DNA of 64,000 bases from CAZUZS01 sp964624795 (GTDB taxonomy: Bacteria > Calditrichota > Calditrichia > RBG-13-44-9): the NCBI GenBank assembly GCA_964624795.1, contig CAZUZS010000018.1, forward strand, positions 5,411 to 69,410, in the 5' to 3' direction. The notes under the pieces were generated by a model. That model was given only the letters and a program-made list of their open reading frames with translations. It made no database searches and was not told the DNA's origin. A program made the translations under genes and the position numbers. Positions 8,066 through 16,242 of the stretch are shown in pieces; positions within the stretch are counted from its first letter, which is position 1, and every line of letters begins with the position of its first letter.

Positions 8066-9436
8066 TTAAGAGATATTGATATCACCGAATTCGTAGAGCT
8101 TGTTTATTACCAGGTTCTTGATTTCCTCCAACCTTTCCTCACTTTTGGCTTCGAAACGCAGCACCAGCACCGGTTGCGTATTGGATGCCCGCACCAGGCC
8201 CCAGCCATCACCGAACAAAACACGCACGCCATCTACATCAATCACCTCGTAGTGCTGTTTAAAATATTCTCCGGCCTTTTTGGCAATCCTGAATTTTTCC
8301 TCATCGGAAGCACATTCAACCCGCATTTCGGGCGTAGAGAAGTACTGCGGCACATCCGCCAAAAGTTCCGAGATCTTTTTCCCCTCCCTGGAAAGCAGCT
8401 CAATCAGGCGAACAGAAGCATAAATCGCATCATCAAATCCGTGATATTTGTCGGCGAAGAAAAGGTGCCCGCTCATTTCTCCGGCAATAGTTGCGCCGGT
8501 TTCCTTCATCTTCTTTTTCAGGAGGCTGTGGCCGGTTTTCCACATTACCGGTTCGCCTCCGGCAGCCTCTATCGCCTCGGGCAGCGCCTGCGAACACTTG
8601 ACTTCGAAGATGATTTTTTGCCCTTTCTTTTCTTTCAGAACATCCCGGGCAAACAGAATCAGCAGCCGGTCCCCCCACACGATATTGCCTTTATCGTCGA
8701 TCACGCCAATCCGGTCGGCATCACCATCGTAGGCTATCCCCAGATCAGCTTTCAGGCTTAACACCTGCTCCCGCAGTGCTAAAATATTTTTTTCAATCGT
8801 CGGGTCCGGATGATGGTTGGGGAATGTTCCGTCCGGCTCACAAAACATAAAATAGGCGTCAGCGCCCAGTTCTCGCATCAAGTCCTCCGCCACCAGCGAA
8901 CCGGCGCCGTTACCGCAGTCAACAACTGCCTTGACATTGCTTTCAAGCTTAATGCGACCCTTGATGTCACTGATATAATCTGGAAAGAGATCCACCTGTT
9001 CCACTTGTCCGGCCCCGGTCAGAAAATCTCCTTCTTCAATTATCTCTCTTATCTTTTGAATTTCCTCTCCATAGATGGAGGATTGGCCTACCGACATTTT
9101 GAAACCGTTAAACTCTGGCGGATTATGGCTGCCGGTAATCATGACGCCACCGTCGACATTCAGTTTGAAAAGCGAAAAATATTGCACCGGCGTCGGGACG
9201 ACGCCGATATCGATAACATCCACACCGGAAGAGGTTAGGCCGTCGATGAGAGCTTTGCGGAACCGCTCGGTAGACAACCGGACATCTCCGCCGACAGTGA
9301 CCTTCCTTCCACCCTGCCGCTGAACATAGGTGCCAAATGATTTACCTAACGACGTAACAATCTCATCGGTCAAATCTTTGCCAACTACACCCCGAATATC
9401 GTATTCACGGAAAATAAAGGGATTTACATTCGTCAT
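8066..9436 (-). CDS. Phosphomannomutase/phosphoglucomutase (alpha-D-phosphohexomutase)
   Basis: A 456-residue AlgC/ManB-type enzyme interconverting hexose 6-phosphates and 1-phosphates (mannose, glucose). Four motifs place it firmly: the phosphoserine loop TGSHNP (Ser103), the Mg2+ site DGDADR (237-242), the sugar-specificity loop GEMSGH (319-324) and, near the C-terminus, the phosphate-binding RASNTQP. The start is placed at 9436 because AGAAGGAAATCAA precedes that ATG and the family N-terminus (PFIFREYDIRG) begins there. Together with the mannose-1-phosphate guanylyltransferase at 50.5-51.6 kb it would supply GDP-mannose. It leads a likely transcript with the inositol phosphatase and PRPP synthetase genes. 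Confidence 0.93.
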   Translation of the reverse strand: MTNVNPFIFREYDIRGVVGKDLTDEIVTSLGKSFGTYVQRQGGRKVTVGGDVRLSTERFRKALIDGLTSSGVDVIDIGVVPTPVQYFSLFKLNVDGGVMITGSHNPPEFNGFKMSVGQSSIYGEEIQKIREIIEEGDFLTGAGQVEQVDLFPDYISDIKGRIKLESNVKAVVDCGNGAGSLVAEDLMRELGADAYFMFCEPDGTFPNHHPDPTIEKNILALREQVLSLKADLGIAYDGDADRIGVIDDKGNIVWGDRLLILFARDVLKEKKGQKIIFEVKCSQALPEAIEAAGGEPVMWKTGHSLLKKKMKETGATIAGEMSGHLFFADKYHGFDDAIYASVRLIELLSREGKKISELLADVPQYFSTPEMRVECASDEEKFRIAKKAGEYFKQHYEVIDVDGVRVLFGDGWGLVRASNTQPVLVLRFEAKSEERLEEIKNLVINKLYEFGDINIS

Positions 9437-9803
9437 TTGATTTCCTTCTTTCAATTTGACGCCCCAATCCTTGCGAGCCGTCAATTTAAAATATCGACCG
9501 AACCATTCCAAGCCATTTATCACTGCCCAAACTGTCATGCCGCTGAGAAATTAGGCAGACTTTTTTCTCACCGTTTTAATCATAATGGTAGTCTTGGATG
9601 CTTATCCAGCCCCGGTGTTGCGCGACGGATCTCGCTCGAACCAATTCCCGATTATCAAAACTCCGACAATGCGCTATGGTTATATTCCGCTTGTTCGAAA
9701 GCGTTTCCCCGAATACCAGTTTCCATTTACAGTGAAAATATTTCTGTCTTCGATAATCATAAATTCTTATCTTTTTATCAATTTGGAAAGGAGTCGATCT
9801 CCG
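9437..9803. other. Divergent intergenic region
   Basis: This lies between the starts of the phosphohexomutase (minus) and MFS transporter (plus) genes, so promoters for both should be here. I could not pick a convincing -35/-10 pair. The open reading frames crossing it on the plus strand have no ribosome binding site and no family resemblance, and are treated as chance. Confidence 0.5.
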
Positions 9804-11048
9804 TTGTTCAGAACCATTTATATTACCTACAAATCGGCCTATTCGGGACTTCCCAGGAATGCCTGGCTGCTATCGCTGGTTGTGCTCATCAACCGCAGCG
9901 GCAGTATGGTGCTATTCTTCCTGGTGCTCTATCTTACCCTCAAACTGAATTTTTCAGTTGCCATGGCTGGTCGCATGTTCAGCATTTACGGACTGGGAGC
10001 CTTAGCCGGCAGCTTTTTGGGCGGCTGGTTGAGCGATATCTTCGGCTCACGAAAAGTGCAGACTGTAAGCCTGGTACTCACCGGATTCGGCTACATTTTC
10101 CTAAGCTCTATCCGGTCGCCAATGCAGATTGCCATTACAATCTTCGCTCTTGCGGTGGTATCCGAATCCTTCCGGCCGGCAAATGCAACTGCAATCGCGG
10201 AAGCCTGCCCACCCGGTTTGCGGTCCCGTGGTTTCGCCCTCAATCGCATGGCGGTAAACCTGGGCGTTACCATCGGCCCGGCAGTCGGAGGGATTCTGGC
10301 CTTCCTGGATTATGCCTACCTGTTTTGGGTGGACGGCATAACCTGTCTGCTCGCTGCGGGAATGATGTGGCTGCTTTTCCGCAAAAACGATTATATTGTC
10401 CGCCAGGCGACCTCCGAAACGCACAGCACATCCAGATCGGTGTGGAAAGACGTGATATTTCTTGCCATCATTTTGATGATTTTTTTATCGGGCAACGTCT
10501 TCGTTCAATTGTTCAACACCTGGCCGCTCTACCTGCGCAATGCGTACAATCTGCCGGAAACAAACATCGGGCTGCTGCTGGCTCTCAATGCCACTATGAT
10601 TGTGCTTTTCGAAATGCCGCTGGTTCACAAAATAGAAAAATTTGATCATCTCAAAATTATTGCCGGCGGGGCACTCTTAATTTGCAGCGGTTTTGCCCTT
10701 CTTCCCTTTGGAACCAGTTTCCTATATGCAGCACTTACCGTGGTGATCTGGACAATAGGGGAGATGTTGGTTTTTCCGCTGGTTGCCGGATTTATTGCCA
10801 ACCGGGCGGACGATAAAAGCCGCGGAAAATATATGGGTGTTTTCAACTTTTCTTTCTCTCTGGCGCTGGTCACCGGACCGATAGTTGGCACTGCGATTTA
10901 CGAGGGTATGAGTCCGTTCGTCCTGTGGATGGGTGCCGCGGGAGTGGGATTTGCCGTTTGGCTCGGATTCCGGGTACTGGGCATACTGGCGAAGAAAGAA
11001 TCCAAACACATATTGAAAGAAGAGTCCCCTATCGTCGGTCGACTTTAA
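9804..11048 (+). CDS. Major facilitator superfamily transporter
   Basis: A 414-residue polytopic protein with about twelve hydrophobic segments in the 6+6 MFS layout. The loop between helices 2 and 3 reads GGWLSDIFGSRKV, the classic MFS motif A (G-x-x-x-D-x-x-G-x-R/K). A related loop, NRADDKSRGKYMG, occurs in the second half. The best start is a TTG at 9804, placed 10 bases after GGAAAGGAG; the frame stays open upstream to 9585 but that part is not membrane-like. Its general look is that of an MdtH/YfkF-like drug-efflux or unknown-substrate carrier; the substrate is not predictable. The beta-helix membrane protein follows after a 116-base gap. Confidence 0.85.
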   Translation: MFRTIYITYKSAYSGLPRNAWLLSLVVLINRSGSMVLFFLVLYLTLKLNFSVAMAGRMFSIYGLGALAGSFLGGWLSDIFGSRKVQTVSLVLTGFGYIFLSSIRSPMQIAITIFALAVVSESFRPANATAIAEACPPGLRSRGFALNRMAVNLGVTIGPAVGGILAFLDYAYLFWVDGITCLLAAGMMWLLFRKNDYIVRQATSETHSTSRSVWKDVIFLAIILMIFLSGNVFVQLFNTWPLYLRNAYNLPETNIGLLLALNATMIVLFEMPLVHKIEKFDHLKIIAGGALLICSGFALLPFGTSFLYAALTVVIWTIGEMLVFPLVAGFIANRADDKSRGKYMGVFNFSFSLALVTGPIVGTAIYEGMSPFVLWMGAAGVGFAVWLGFRVLGILAKKESKHILKEESPIVGRL

Positions 11049-11164
11049 ATTCCGGTGAGATGACAGACATGAGCGAAATTAAATTTTCCTTTTTAGCTTC
11101 ATTCGCCGGTGTTAAAATTGTGAGAAGATATTTAATATTGCAGAATTGAATCGGGAACAATTAA

Positions 11165-11989
11165 ATGGCCGCAGAACAGAAAACAGAAAAGGGCAGAGAG
11201 TGGATTGATGTACACTCCACCACTTCCTCCCTGCCCGGATTAATTGGATTTATCGAGGCAACCTTGCGAAAATTCAGGATCGTCGCCTATATCCTGGCAC
11301 TCATCCCGATTTATCTGCTGGCCTCACTTTGCGCTGGCATATCGCTCGTCCCATCGATATTCCTGGTAAAATATCTCTGGATTCATACCCAGGGCTGGCC
11401 GGAAGTATTCCACTTTGCGGCAGTGGGTATCGGCATTTTCGCAGGCTTCCTGCTTTACGGTTTCACGCTCATTTTTGTGGTGCCGTTTGTCAACTTCATC
11501 CTGCCATTCCGGGTGAAGCCGTGGCGCGGAAGTTATTTTTCCCTGCACGCCATTCCGTGGTTTGTTCACAATGCGCTGACCTACCTGGTCCGCTATACTT
11601 TCCTGGAATTCATAACGCCTACACCGTTTAACCTGTTGTTTTACCGCCTGATGGGAATGAAAATCGGAAAGAATGTTTTTCTGAACACGACGCGGATTTC
11701 CGATCCCGCGCTCATTACAATCGAAGACAATGTAACCATTGGCGGCTCCGCCACAATTATCGCCCACTCGGCGGTGGCCGGCTTCCTGATCATTGCGCCA
11801 GTGAAGATTGAAAAGGGAGTGACAGTGGGGTTGGGCGCCACTATAATGGGAGATGTGGTAATTGGGACCGGTTCAAAAATCGCCCCCGGCGAAGTGGTTC
11901 TGCCAAAATCCCGGATATCCGAATCCCCGAAAGAAGAACAATCGGAAGCGCTCCCGGATAATGACAATGTGAATACTCAAGCACCGTGA
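11165..11989 (+). CDS. Membrane protein with C-terminal left-handed beta-helix (acyltransferase-like)
   Basis: A 274-residue protein. Two strong hydrophobic segments lie near residues 38-65 and 80-115, then an amphipathic linker. From about residue 165 there are hexapeptide repeats of the left-handed beta-helix type (MKIGKNVFLNTTRISDPALI, then IEDNVTIGGSATI, IEKGVTVGLGATIMGDVVIG). This fold is typical of trimeric acyl/acetyltransferases (WcaF, GlmU C-domain). The arrangement resembles the terminal part of Pls/NRPS-like membrane proteins carrying a beta-helix. No catalytic His can be assigned with confidence, so an enzymatic role is inferred. The C-terminal 25 residues are acidic and disordered-looking. 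Confidence 0.75.
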   Translation: MAAEQKTEKGREWIDVHSTTSSLPGLIGFIEATLRKFRIVAYILALIPIYLLASLCAGISLVPSIFLVKYLWIHTQGWPEVFHFAAVGIGIFAGFLLYGFTLIFVVPFVNFILPFRVKPWRGSYFSLHAIPWFVHNALTYLVRYTFLEFITPTPFNLLFYRLMGMKIGKNVFLNTTRISDPALITIEDNVTIGGSATIIAHSAVAGFLIIAPVKIEKGVTVGLGATIMGDVVIGTGSKIAPGEVVLPKSRISESPKEEQSEALPDNDNVNTQAP

Positions 11990-12157
11990 TCCTCTCGCCT
12001 GATTCGGCGATAAGCAGCCCCCCTCTCACCCAAATGAAATTATGAGCTAATTCGGCAAGGTGAACAATCTTCCCTTAATCCACTAAGGCCTTCCGACAAT
12101 TCCGGTGACTTTTGCAGTCGCCGGGTCAGCACCTTATCCGTAGTTTGCTGCGCCCGC

Positions 12158-13939
12158 TTAATTCTCTGTCGGCAGGTAAGAGTAGTGCTCGGCGTAATCC
12201 AGCATCTGTTTCGTAAAATCCATCGGGTATTCCACTTTCACGTCCACGATCTTGTCGCCATTCATCACCGGCGTGAGCACAGGATTAATGAAGCCGGTGT
12301 ACGGCGCCACACCCAACTTTTCATAGCGTTCCAGTACTTCTTTGTGCAGATCATGATCTATCTTTACAGCGTAAGTTTCTACAAGATTTTGTGCCGCTGC
12401 GTAATCTCCTTCCGATTTNNNNNNNNNNNNNNNNNNNNNNNNNNNNNNNNNNNNNNNNNNNNNNNNNNNNNNNNNNNNNNNNNNNNNNNNNNNNNNNNNN
12501 NNNNNNNNNNNNNNNNNNCCCACTCCCGGATTGATCTGCCCGGAACCATGCCCGATCACTTCGTGCATGTCGGTGTGAAGATTGTCGGAAAGCTCACCGT
12601 ATTTTTTGTAAAGATCAACTTCGCTCTGCGAATAGGCAAATTCTTCCATCACCCCGCCGCCTTCTGCCGCTTTATTGTAGGCATAGCTGATATTGCCCAG
12701 GGTTACCGACTTGGAGCCGTATTCTTTTCGAATCCAGTTGGCGTTAGGAAGATTCACACCGATCGGCGGATTAGGGCTGGCGTCGCCGCCCAGGGCCACT
12801 ACGGTAATTACTTTGGCGGTGATTCCCTTCACATCTTTCTTTTTGTGCTCGTCCATGATGGGGGAATGCAGCTCGAACCAGTTGGCATTTTGGCTGATGG
12901 TTTCGGCCCGTTTGGTAGCTTCCATGTCGCGGAAAGAAACCATCGCCTCGTAGCTTCCCCGGAAGCCCAGCGGATCGCCGTAGGTTTCAATAAATCCGTT
13001 AACCACATCGATCATGGAATCCGTGTCCTTTGTCCACGCGATGCTGTATTCATCGTATGTATTCAAATCGCCGGTTTCATAAAATTTTATGAGAAGATCC
13101 AGCGCCTTTTTCTGCGTTTCATTTTCAGCAATGCGGTCGGCCTTTTTCAGCCAGTAGACAATCTTTCCGATAGCAGGAGAATACATGCCATCTACCTTCC
13201 ACTTTCGTTCGAAAATAGTGCCATCTTCTTTAACCAATTGTGAATTAAGCCCAAAGGAGATTGGCTGCGGATCGCTTCTATCAATCACATTTGCGTAATA
13301 ACCTTCAACATCGGGCTGGGTAAGCCCGGCGTAGAAATTGTTTGCGGAATTCAAAATCATGTCAACTTTGCTGTCGGTATTTACCTTTTTGGGAGCGACC
13401 GCAGGATTAAATAAAATGGGGGTCATCCGCGCTATGAACTCCGGCAGGGATTCCCCATCCCGGAGGGGAAAGTCGCCGCCAGGAGAGTTCAGCACCAGCG
13501 CACTGAAATACTGCTTGTCGAAGTCGGGCAAGATTTTGTCGGATGAATAATGATGATGAATGCCGTTGGAGAACCAGACTCGTTTGACATAGACCATAAA
13601 TTCCTTGAAATCCTCGCTGCCGCGATCCCCGGAGAAATTCTTTACTACGGCTTCCAGCGTTCGTCGAACTTCAATATTGTATTTGTAGTTCTGATCCCAG
13701 ATGATGTCCCGGCCGGAGAGCGCCGCCTGATACAGATAATATAGCATCTCCTTCTGTTTGGGGGCCAGTTCTTCAAATCCCGGAATGCGGTACCTGCCGA
13801 TCTTAAGATCGGCAAACTGCTCAACCAGATATTTAAAATCGCTCTTTTCTGCCATTTGTCCGTCCTCTCCTCCTGCGCAGTTTAATACAAAAATTAACAA
13901 TAGAACGAAAATAACGGAATGTGGTTTGATCTGCTTCAT
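12158..13939 (-). CDS. Dipeptidyl-peptidase III-like M49 metallopeptidase, probable lipoprotein (interrupted by an assembly gap)
   Basis: A zinc metallopeptidase that removes dipeptides from peptide N-termini. The diagnostic M49 motif HExxGH is present as HEVIGH (459-464). The second motif (EECxAD/E) should lie about 45 residues later and falls in the 100-N gap. After the gap NLVETYAVKIDHDLHKEVLERY and APYTGFINPV match the C-terminal part of bacterial DPP III. The N-terminus is basic, then hydrophobic, and ends VLNC at residue 21, a plausible lipoprotein signal; this suggests a periplasmic or outer-membrane location. The ATG follows AAAGGAAACTT. From typical lengths of about 675 residues I infer that roughly 350 bases are missing. 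Confidence 0.85.
   Translation of the reverse strand: MKQIKPHSVIFVLLLIFVLNCAGGEDGQMAEKSDFKYLVEQFADLKIGRYRIPGFEELAPKQKEMLYYLYQAALSGRDIIWDQNYKYNIEVRRTLEAVVKNFSGDRGSEDFKEFMVYVKRVWFSNGIHHHYSSDKILPDFDKQYFSALVLNSPGGDFPLRDGESLPEFIARMTPILFNPAVAPKKVNTDSKVDMILNSANNFYAGLTQPDVEGYYANVIDRSDPQPISFGLNSQLVKEDGTIFERKWKVDGMYSPAIGKIVYWLKKADRIAENETQKKALDLLIKFYETGDLNTYDEYSIAWTKDTDSMIDVVNGFIETYGDPLGFRGSYEAMVSFRDMEATKRAETISQNANWFELHSPIMDEHKKKDVKGITAKVITVVALGGDASPNPPIGVNLPNANWIRKEYGSKSVTLGNISYAYNKAAEGGGVMEEFAYSQSEVDLYKKYGELSDNLHTDMHEVIGHGSGQINPGVXXXXXXXXXXXXXXXXXXXXXXXXXXXXXXXXXXKSEGDYAAAQNLVETYAVKIDHDLHKEVLERYEKLGVAPYTGFINPVLTPVMNGDKIVDVKVEYPMDFTKQMLDYAEHYSYLPTEN
12419..12518. other. Assembly gap, 100 N, inside the M49 peptidase gene
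   Basis: Exactly 100 N, the same placeholder length as at 3120-3219. The real gap probably exceeds 100 bases because the M49 second metal motif and flanking helices are missing between the HEVIGH region and the C-terminal domain. Confidence 0.95.
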
Positions 13940-14146
13940 AAGTTTCCTTTCAATCTCAATTCAGAATTACGTTTGTTTGCCCAAATACAACTACCGTCGT
14001 CTGCTTTTCATTCGATGTCTAATGATACCCGGATGGCAATAGCCATAGAAAACACATGAATATAATTTTACGGCCAAGATTAAAGCAAGCGTGGATAAAA
14101 TTCAGGAGTGGAAGAAAATACTGATGATTCATACGGGGCGTGGCAG

Positions 14147-14178
14147 AAAAAAAATCCCGGCCAGAAAATTGACCGGGA
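14147..14178 (-). terminator. Intrinsic terminator of the lipoprotein/outer-membrane barrel operon
   Basis: Read on the minus strand, a 9-bp stem (14178-14170 with 14163-14155, one G-T pair) is followed by eight U (14154-14147). It lies 41 bases after the stop of the barrel gene at 14219. Confidence 0.85.
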
Positions 14179-14218
14179 CAAGAAAACTTCAAAGACGCTT
14201 TGGCGAATCGAATAATTT

Positions 14219-15616
14219 CTAAAAACGATAAGCTACCGTTAGTACAAGTTTTTGGACGGTTATATCTTCCTGCGACCCCGAAGGCGCCAGGTTGTCATAC
14301 GTTGTCTGTTTCCAGGTTCCCCGCAGGTAAGCCAAATCCAGCTTTATGATTCTATCTAGTAAAACTCCACCGCCAAAAGTAAAATATTTGCGATCATTAT
14401 CAGACGAAAGATTTTTGAGAGGGTTGGGATCGTAAATATAGCCGGCCCGTAACTGGGAATCATAAAATGGAATGCCAACTTCGCCGCCAAATCTGAGGGT
14501 TAAGGTGCCGCGGTAATTCGTTTTAAAATATTTGTTTTGGTCCAACAGACTGCTGTAGTCATCGTTCAGGCTGGCATTGGATGGCATCGCGAACTTCACC
14601 TGCGACCAGTCGGTGTATTTGGCGCTGCCTGTCAGCAAGGCTGGGCCAAGCGAGGCGCTAATCCCACCGGAGAAACGAAAAGGAATTTTGACGTTGTATT
14701 CAAATGTCCCATTGTCGGTGCCGAAGTCTGCCACATAGCCGTCATCAAATGAAAGCGAGCTTGAATTTCTATAATCCTCTTTCACACTGAATGTTTGCGG
14801 CAAGTCGATCCCAACGCCAATTCTCGCGTAGCGGCCGGCGTGGAACATACCACTTAATTTCAAGCTAAAAGACGAATACTTGGTTAACAAGGTCTGATTT
14901 TCCACATAGTCATTAAAATCCGCCGGGAATACATTGAAATTATTGAAAGTATCGACCTGGGTAAAATCAAGTTGGTAGTCGCTGGAACCTGTCCAATAGT
15001 TCAGAGAGGCCCCGACCGACATATTGGGGGATACGTCCATCGCGCCTGCGATAGACCACTGGTTGATACTTCCCTCGTCGGTGATATATTCTTGCTTTTG
15101 GACCGGCCGGTTGAAAAAATCGTATAGGTTGTCTGTGGAATCCAGGACGAAAGAAAGCCGATCCGTCCCAGCGGACGAAATTCCCCTGAACTGGTTGGCA
15201 TATTCGAAATCCTTCAAACGCTGATAGCCGAATGCGAACACCAGGCTTCCGCGGTAGGTTGGAACGGGAAAGGCTATCCCAATCGAGTTGAATTTGGTTG
15301 CACTGTTCGAGGCCGTAGAGGGATTGTTCTGAAACGTGATATCGTTATTCAGCTTAAAATTGGAGAGCCCCATCCAGAACTCGGTCTTCCGCATTTGTGC
15401 CAGGCCGGCAGGATTCCAATAGATGGCTGAGTAGTCATCCGCCACTGCGGAATAAGCGCCCCCCATTCCCAAGGCCCTGGCTCCAAACCCGGTCATATTG
15501 TCGGTGATCCGAACGGCGTCATCGGTATTTTGTGCCCAAATACTGGTTGGGATGAGAATCAACATCATTGAAGTAATAAGCTTAAACCCGGTTTTGAAAT
15601 TCATTTCCGCATCCAT
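14219..15616 (-). CDS. FadL/OmpP1-like outer-membrane beta-barrel protein
   Basis: A 465-residue exported protein with a signal peptide ending near SIWAQ (about residue 29). The mature start TDNMTGFGARALGMGGAYSAVADDYSAIYWNPAGLA is the hallmark of the FadL/PorV group of outer-membrane barrels. The rest alternates as expected of transmembrane beta-strands and ends in a Phe (VAYRF), the usual outer-membrane assembly signal. FadL-type barrels carry hydrophobic substrates; PorV-type barrels shuttle T9SS cargo; I cannot decide between them. Its ATG overlaps the stop of the preceding lipoprotein gene (TAATG), so translation is coupled; an in-frame ATG 12 bases later is an alternative. Third gene of a three-gene operon closed by a terminator. 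Confidence 0.87.
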   Translation of the reverse strand: MDAEMNFKTGFKLITSMMLILIPTSIWAQNTDDAVRITDNMTGFGARALGMGGAYSAVADDYSAIYWNPAGLAQMRKTEFWMGLSNFKLNNDITFQNNPSTASNSATKFNSIGIAFPVPTYRGSLVFAFGYQRLKDFEYANQFRGISSAGTDRLSFVLDSTDNLYDFFNRPVQKQEYITDEGSINQWSIAGAMDVSPNMSVGASLNYWTGSSDYQLDFTQVDTFNNFNVFPADFNDYVENQTLLTKYSSFSLKLSGMFHAGRYARIGVGIDLPQTFSVKEDYRNSSSLSFDDGYVADFGTDNGTFEYNVKIPFRFSGGISASLGPALLTGSAKYTDWSQVKFAMPSNASLNDDYSSLLDQNKYFKTNYRGTLTLRFGGEVGIPFYDSQLRAGYIYDPNPLKNLSSDNDRKYFTFGGGVLLDRIIKLDLAYLRGTWKQTTYDNLAPSGSQEDITVQKLVLTVAYRF

Positions 15617-16227
15617 TATTTTTTCTTGGTTCGCGTTACTTTTCTGGCATCGCCGGATTTTGACTGAGATCCGTTCGAGCTTCTGGTTGCACTTCTGGCA
15701 CTGTTGTTACTGCCGTTATTCGTCGTTTGTCTTACTCCGCTATTGTTGGACGAATCAGTGCTACTACCCTGGCCGCCCACAATGCGGGCGCCGGCACTCA
15801 CGCTGCTTCCGGATGAACCGGTCACAACGCCGCCGTTGGCTGTTGTACTTCCCGCGGCCGCTCCGGCATTAATCCCCGGAAAACGGCGCCTGGCAGAAGT
15901 TGTGGGAAGTGGTCCATTTTCCTCACCTGTTGAAACGCCCTGTGTCGACGAGCTATAGAACATCCCACGATACCACCAGGGAGATTCGTAAAAAGTACTC
16001 CAGCGGTCATTCCCGTAAATATAATTCAAGCGTGGCAAGTACGGCTGCTGAGAGTCGCGGAGCGCCATTCCTTCGCCCGAATGGCAACTCGCGCAGTCCT
16101 GTGCAAAATCTATCTGACGGTGATATTGGGGATTTTCTTCATCCGCCACTGTAGGGTGCTGAATAACTGTGTAGCAACCAGTAAGAAAAATAAAGAGTAC
16201 AATCATCCCCCCAATCAATTTGTGCAT
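15616..16227 (-). CDS. Lipoprotein with a single c-type haem motif (CASCH) and a low-complexity tail
   Basis: A 203-residue protein. The signal peptide ends in the textbook lipobox LTGC (Cys18). Shortly after, DFAQDCASCHSGEG contains one CxxCH motif, the covalent attachment site of haem c, in the style of small cytochromes. No second haem motif is seen. Next is a Trp/Tyr-rich stretch (NDRWSTFYESPWWYRGMFY). From about residue 108 to the end the chain is Ser/Gly/Asn/Thr-rich and finishes with a Lys-rich tail, so it is probably disordered. I do not recognise the family. A GGAGGGATAAATT binding site precedes the ATG. It lies 15 bases after the Tyr/Trp-rich lipoprotein gene and overlaps the barrel gene by one base. 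Confidence 0.75.
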   Translation of the reverse strand: MHKLIGGMIVLFIFLTGCYTVIQHPTVADEENPQYHRQIDFAQDCASCHSGEGMALRDSQQPYLPRLNYIYGNDRWSTFYESPWWYRGMFYSSSTQGVSTGEENGPLPTTSARRRFPGINAGAAAGSTTANGGVVTGSSGSSVSAGARIVGGQGSSTDSSNNSGVRQTTNNGSNNSARSATRSSNGSQSKSGDARKVTRTKKK

Positions 16228-16242
16228 AATTTATCCCTCCTC

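Noticed and set aside
9437..10645. Plus-strand frame of 402 codons over the start of the MFS gene
   Set aside because: It is out of frame with the membrane protein, Cys/His/Arg-rich without domain resemblance, and has no binding site.
12185..13243. Plus-strand frame of 352 codons
   Set aside because: It is a shadow of the M49 peptidase gene and passes through the N gap.
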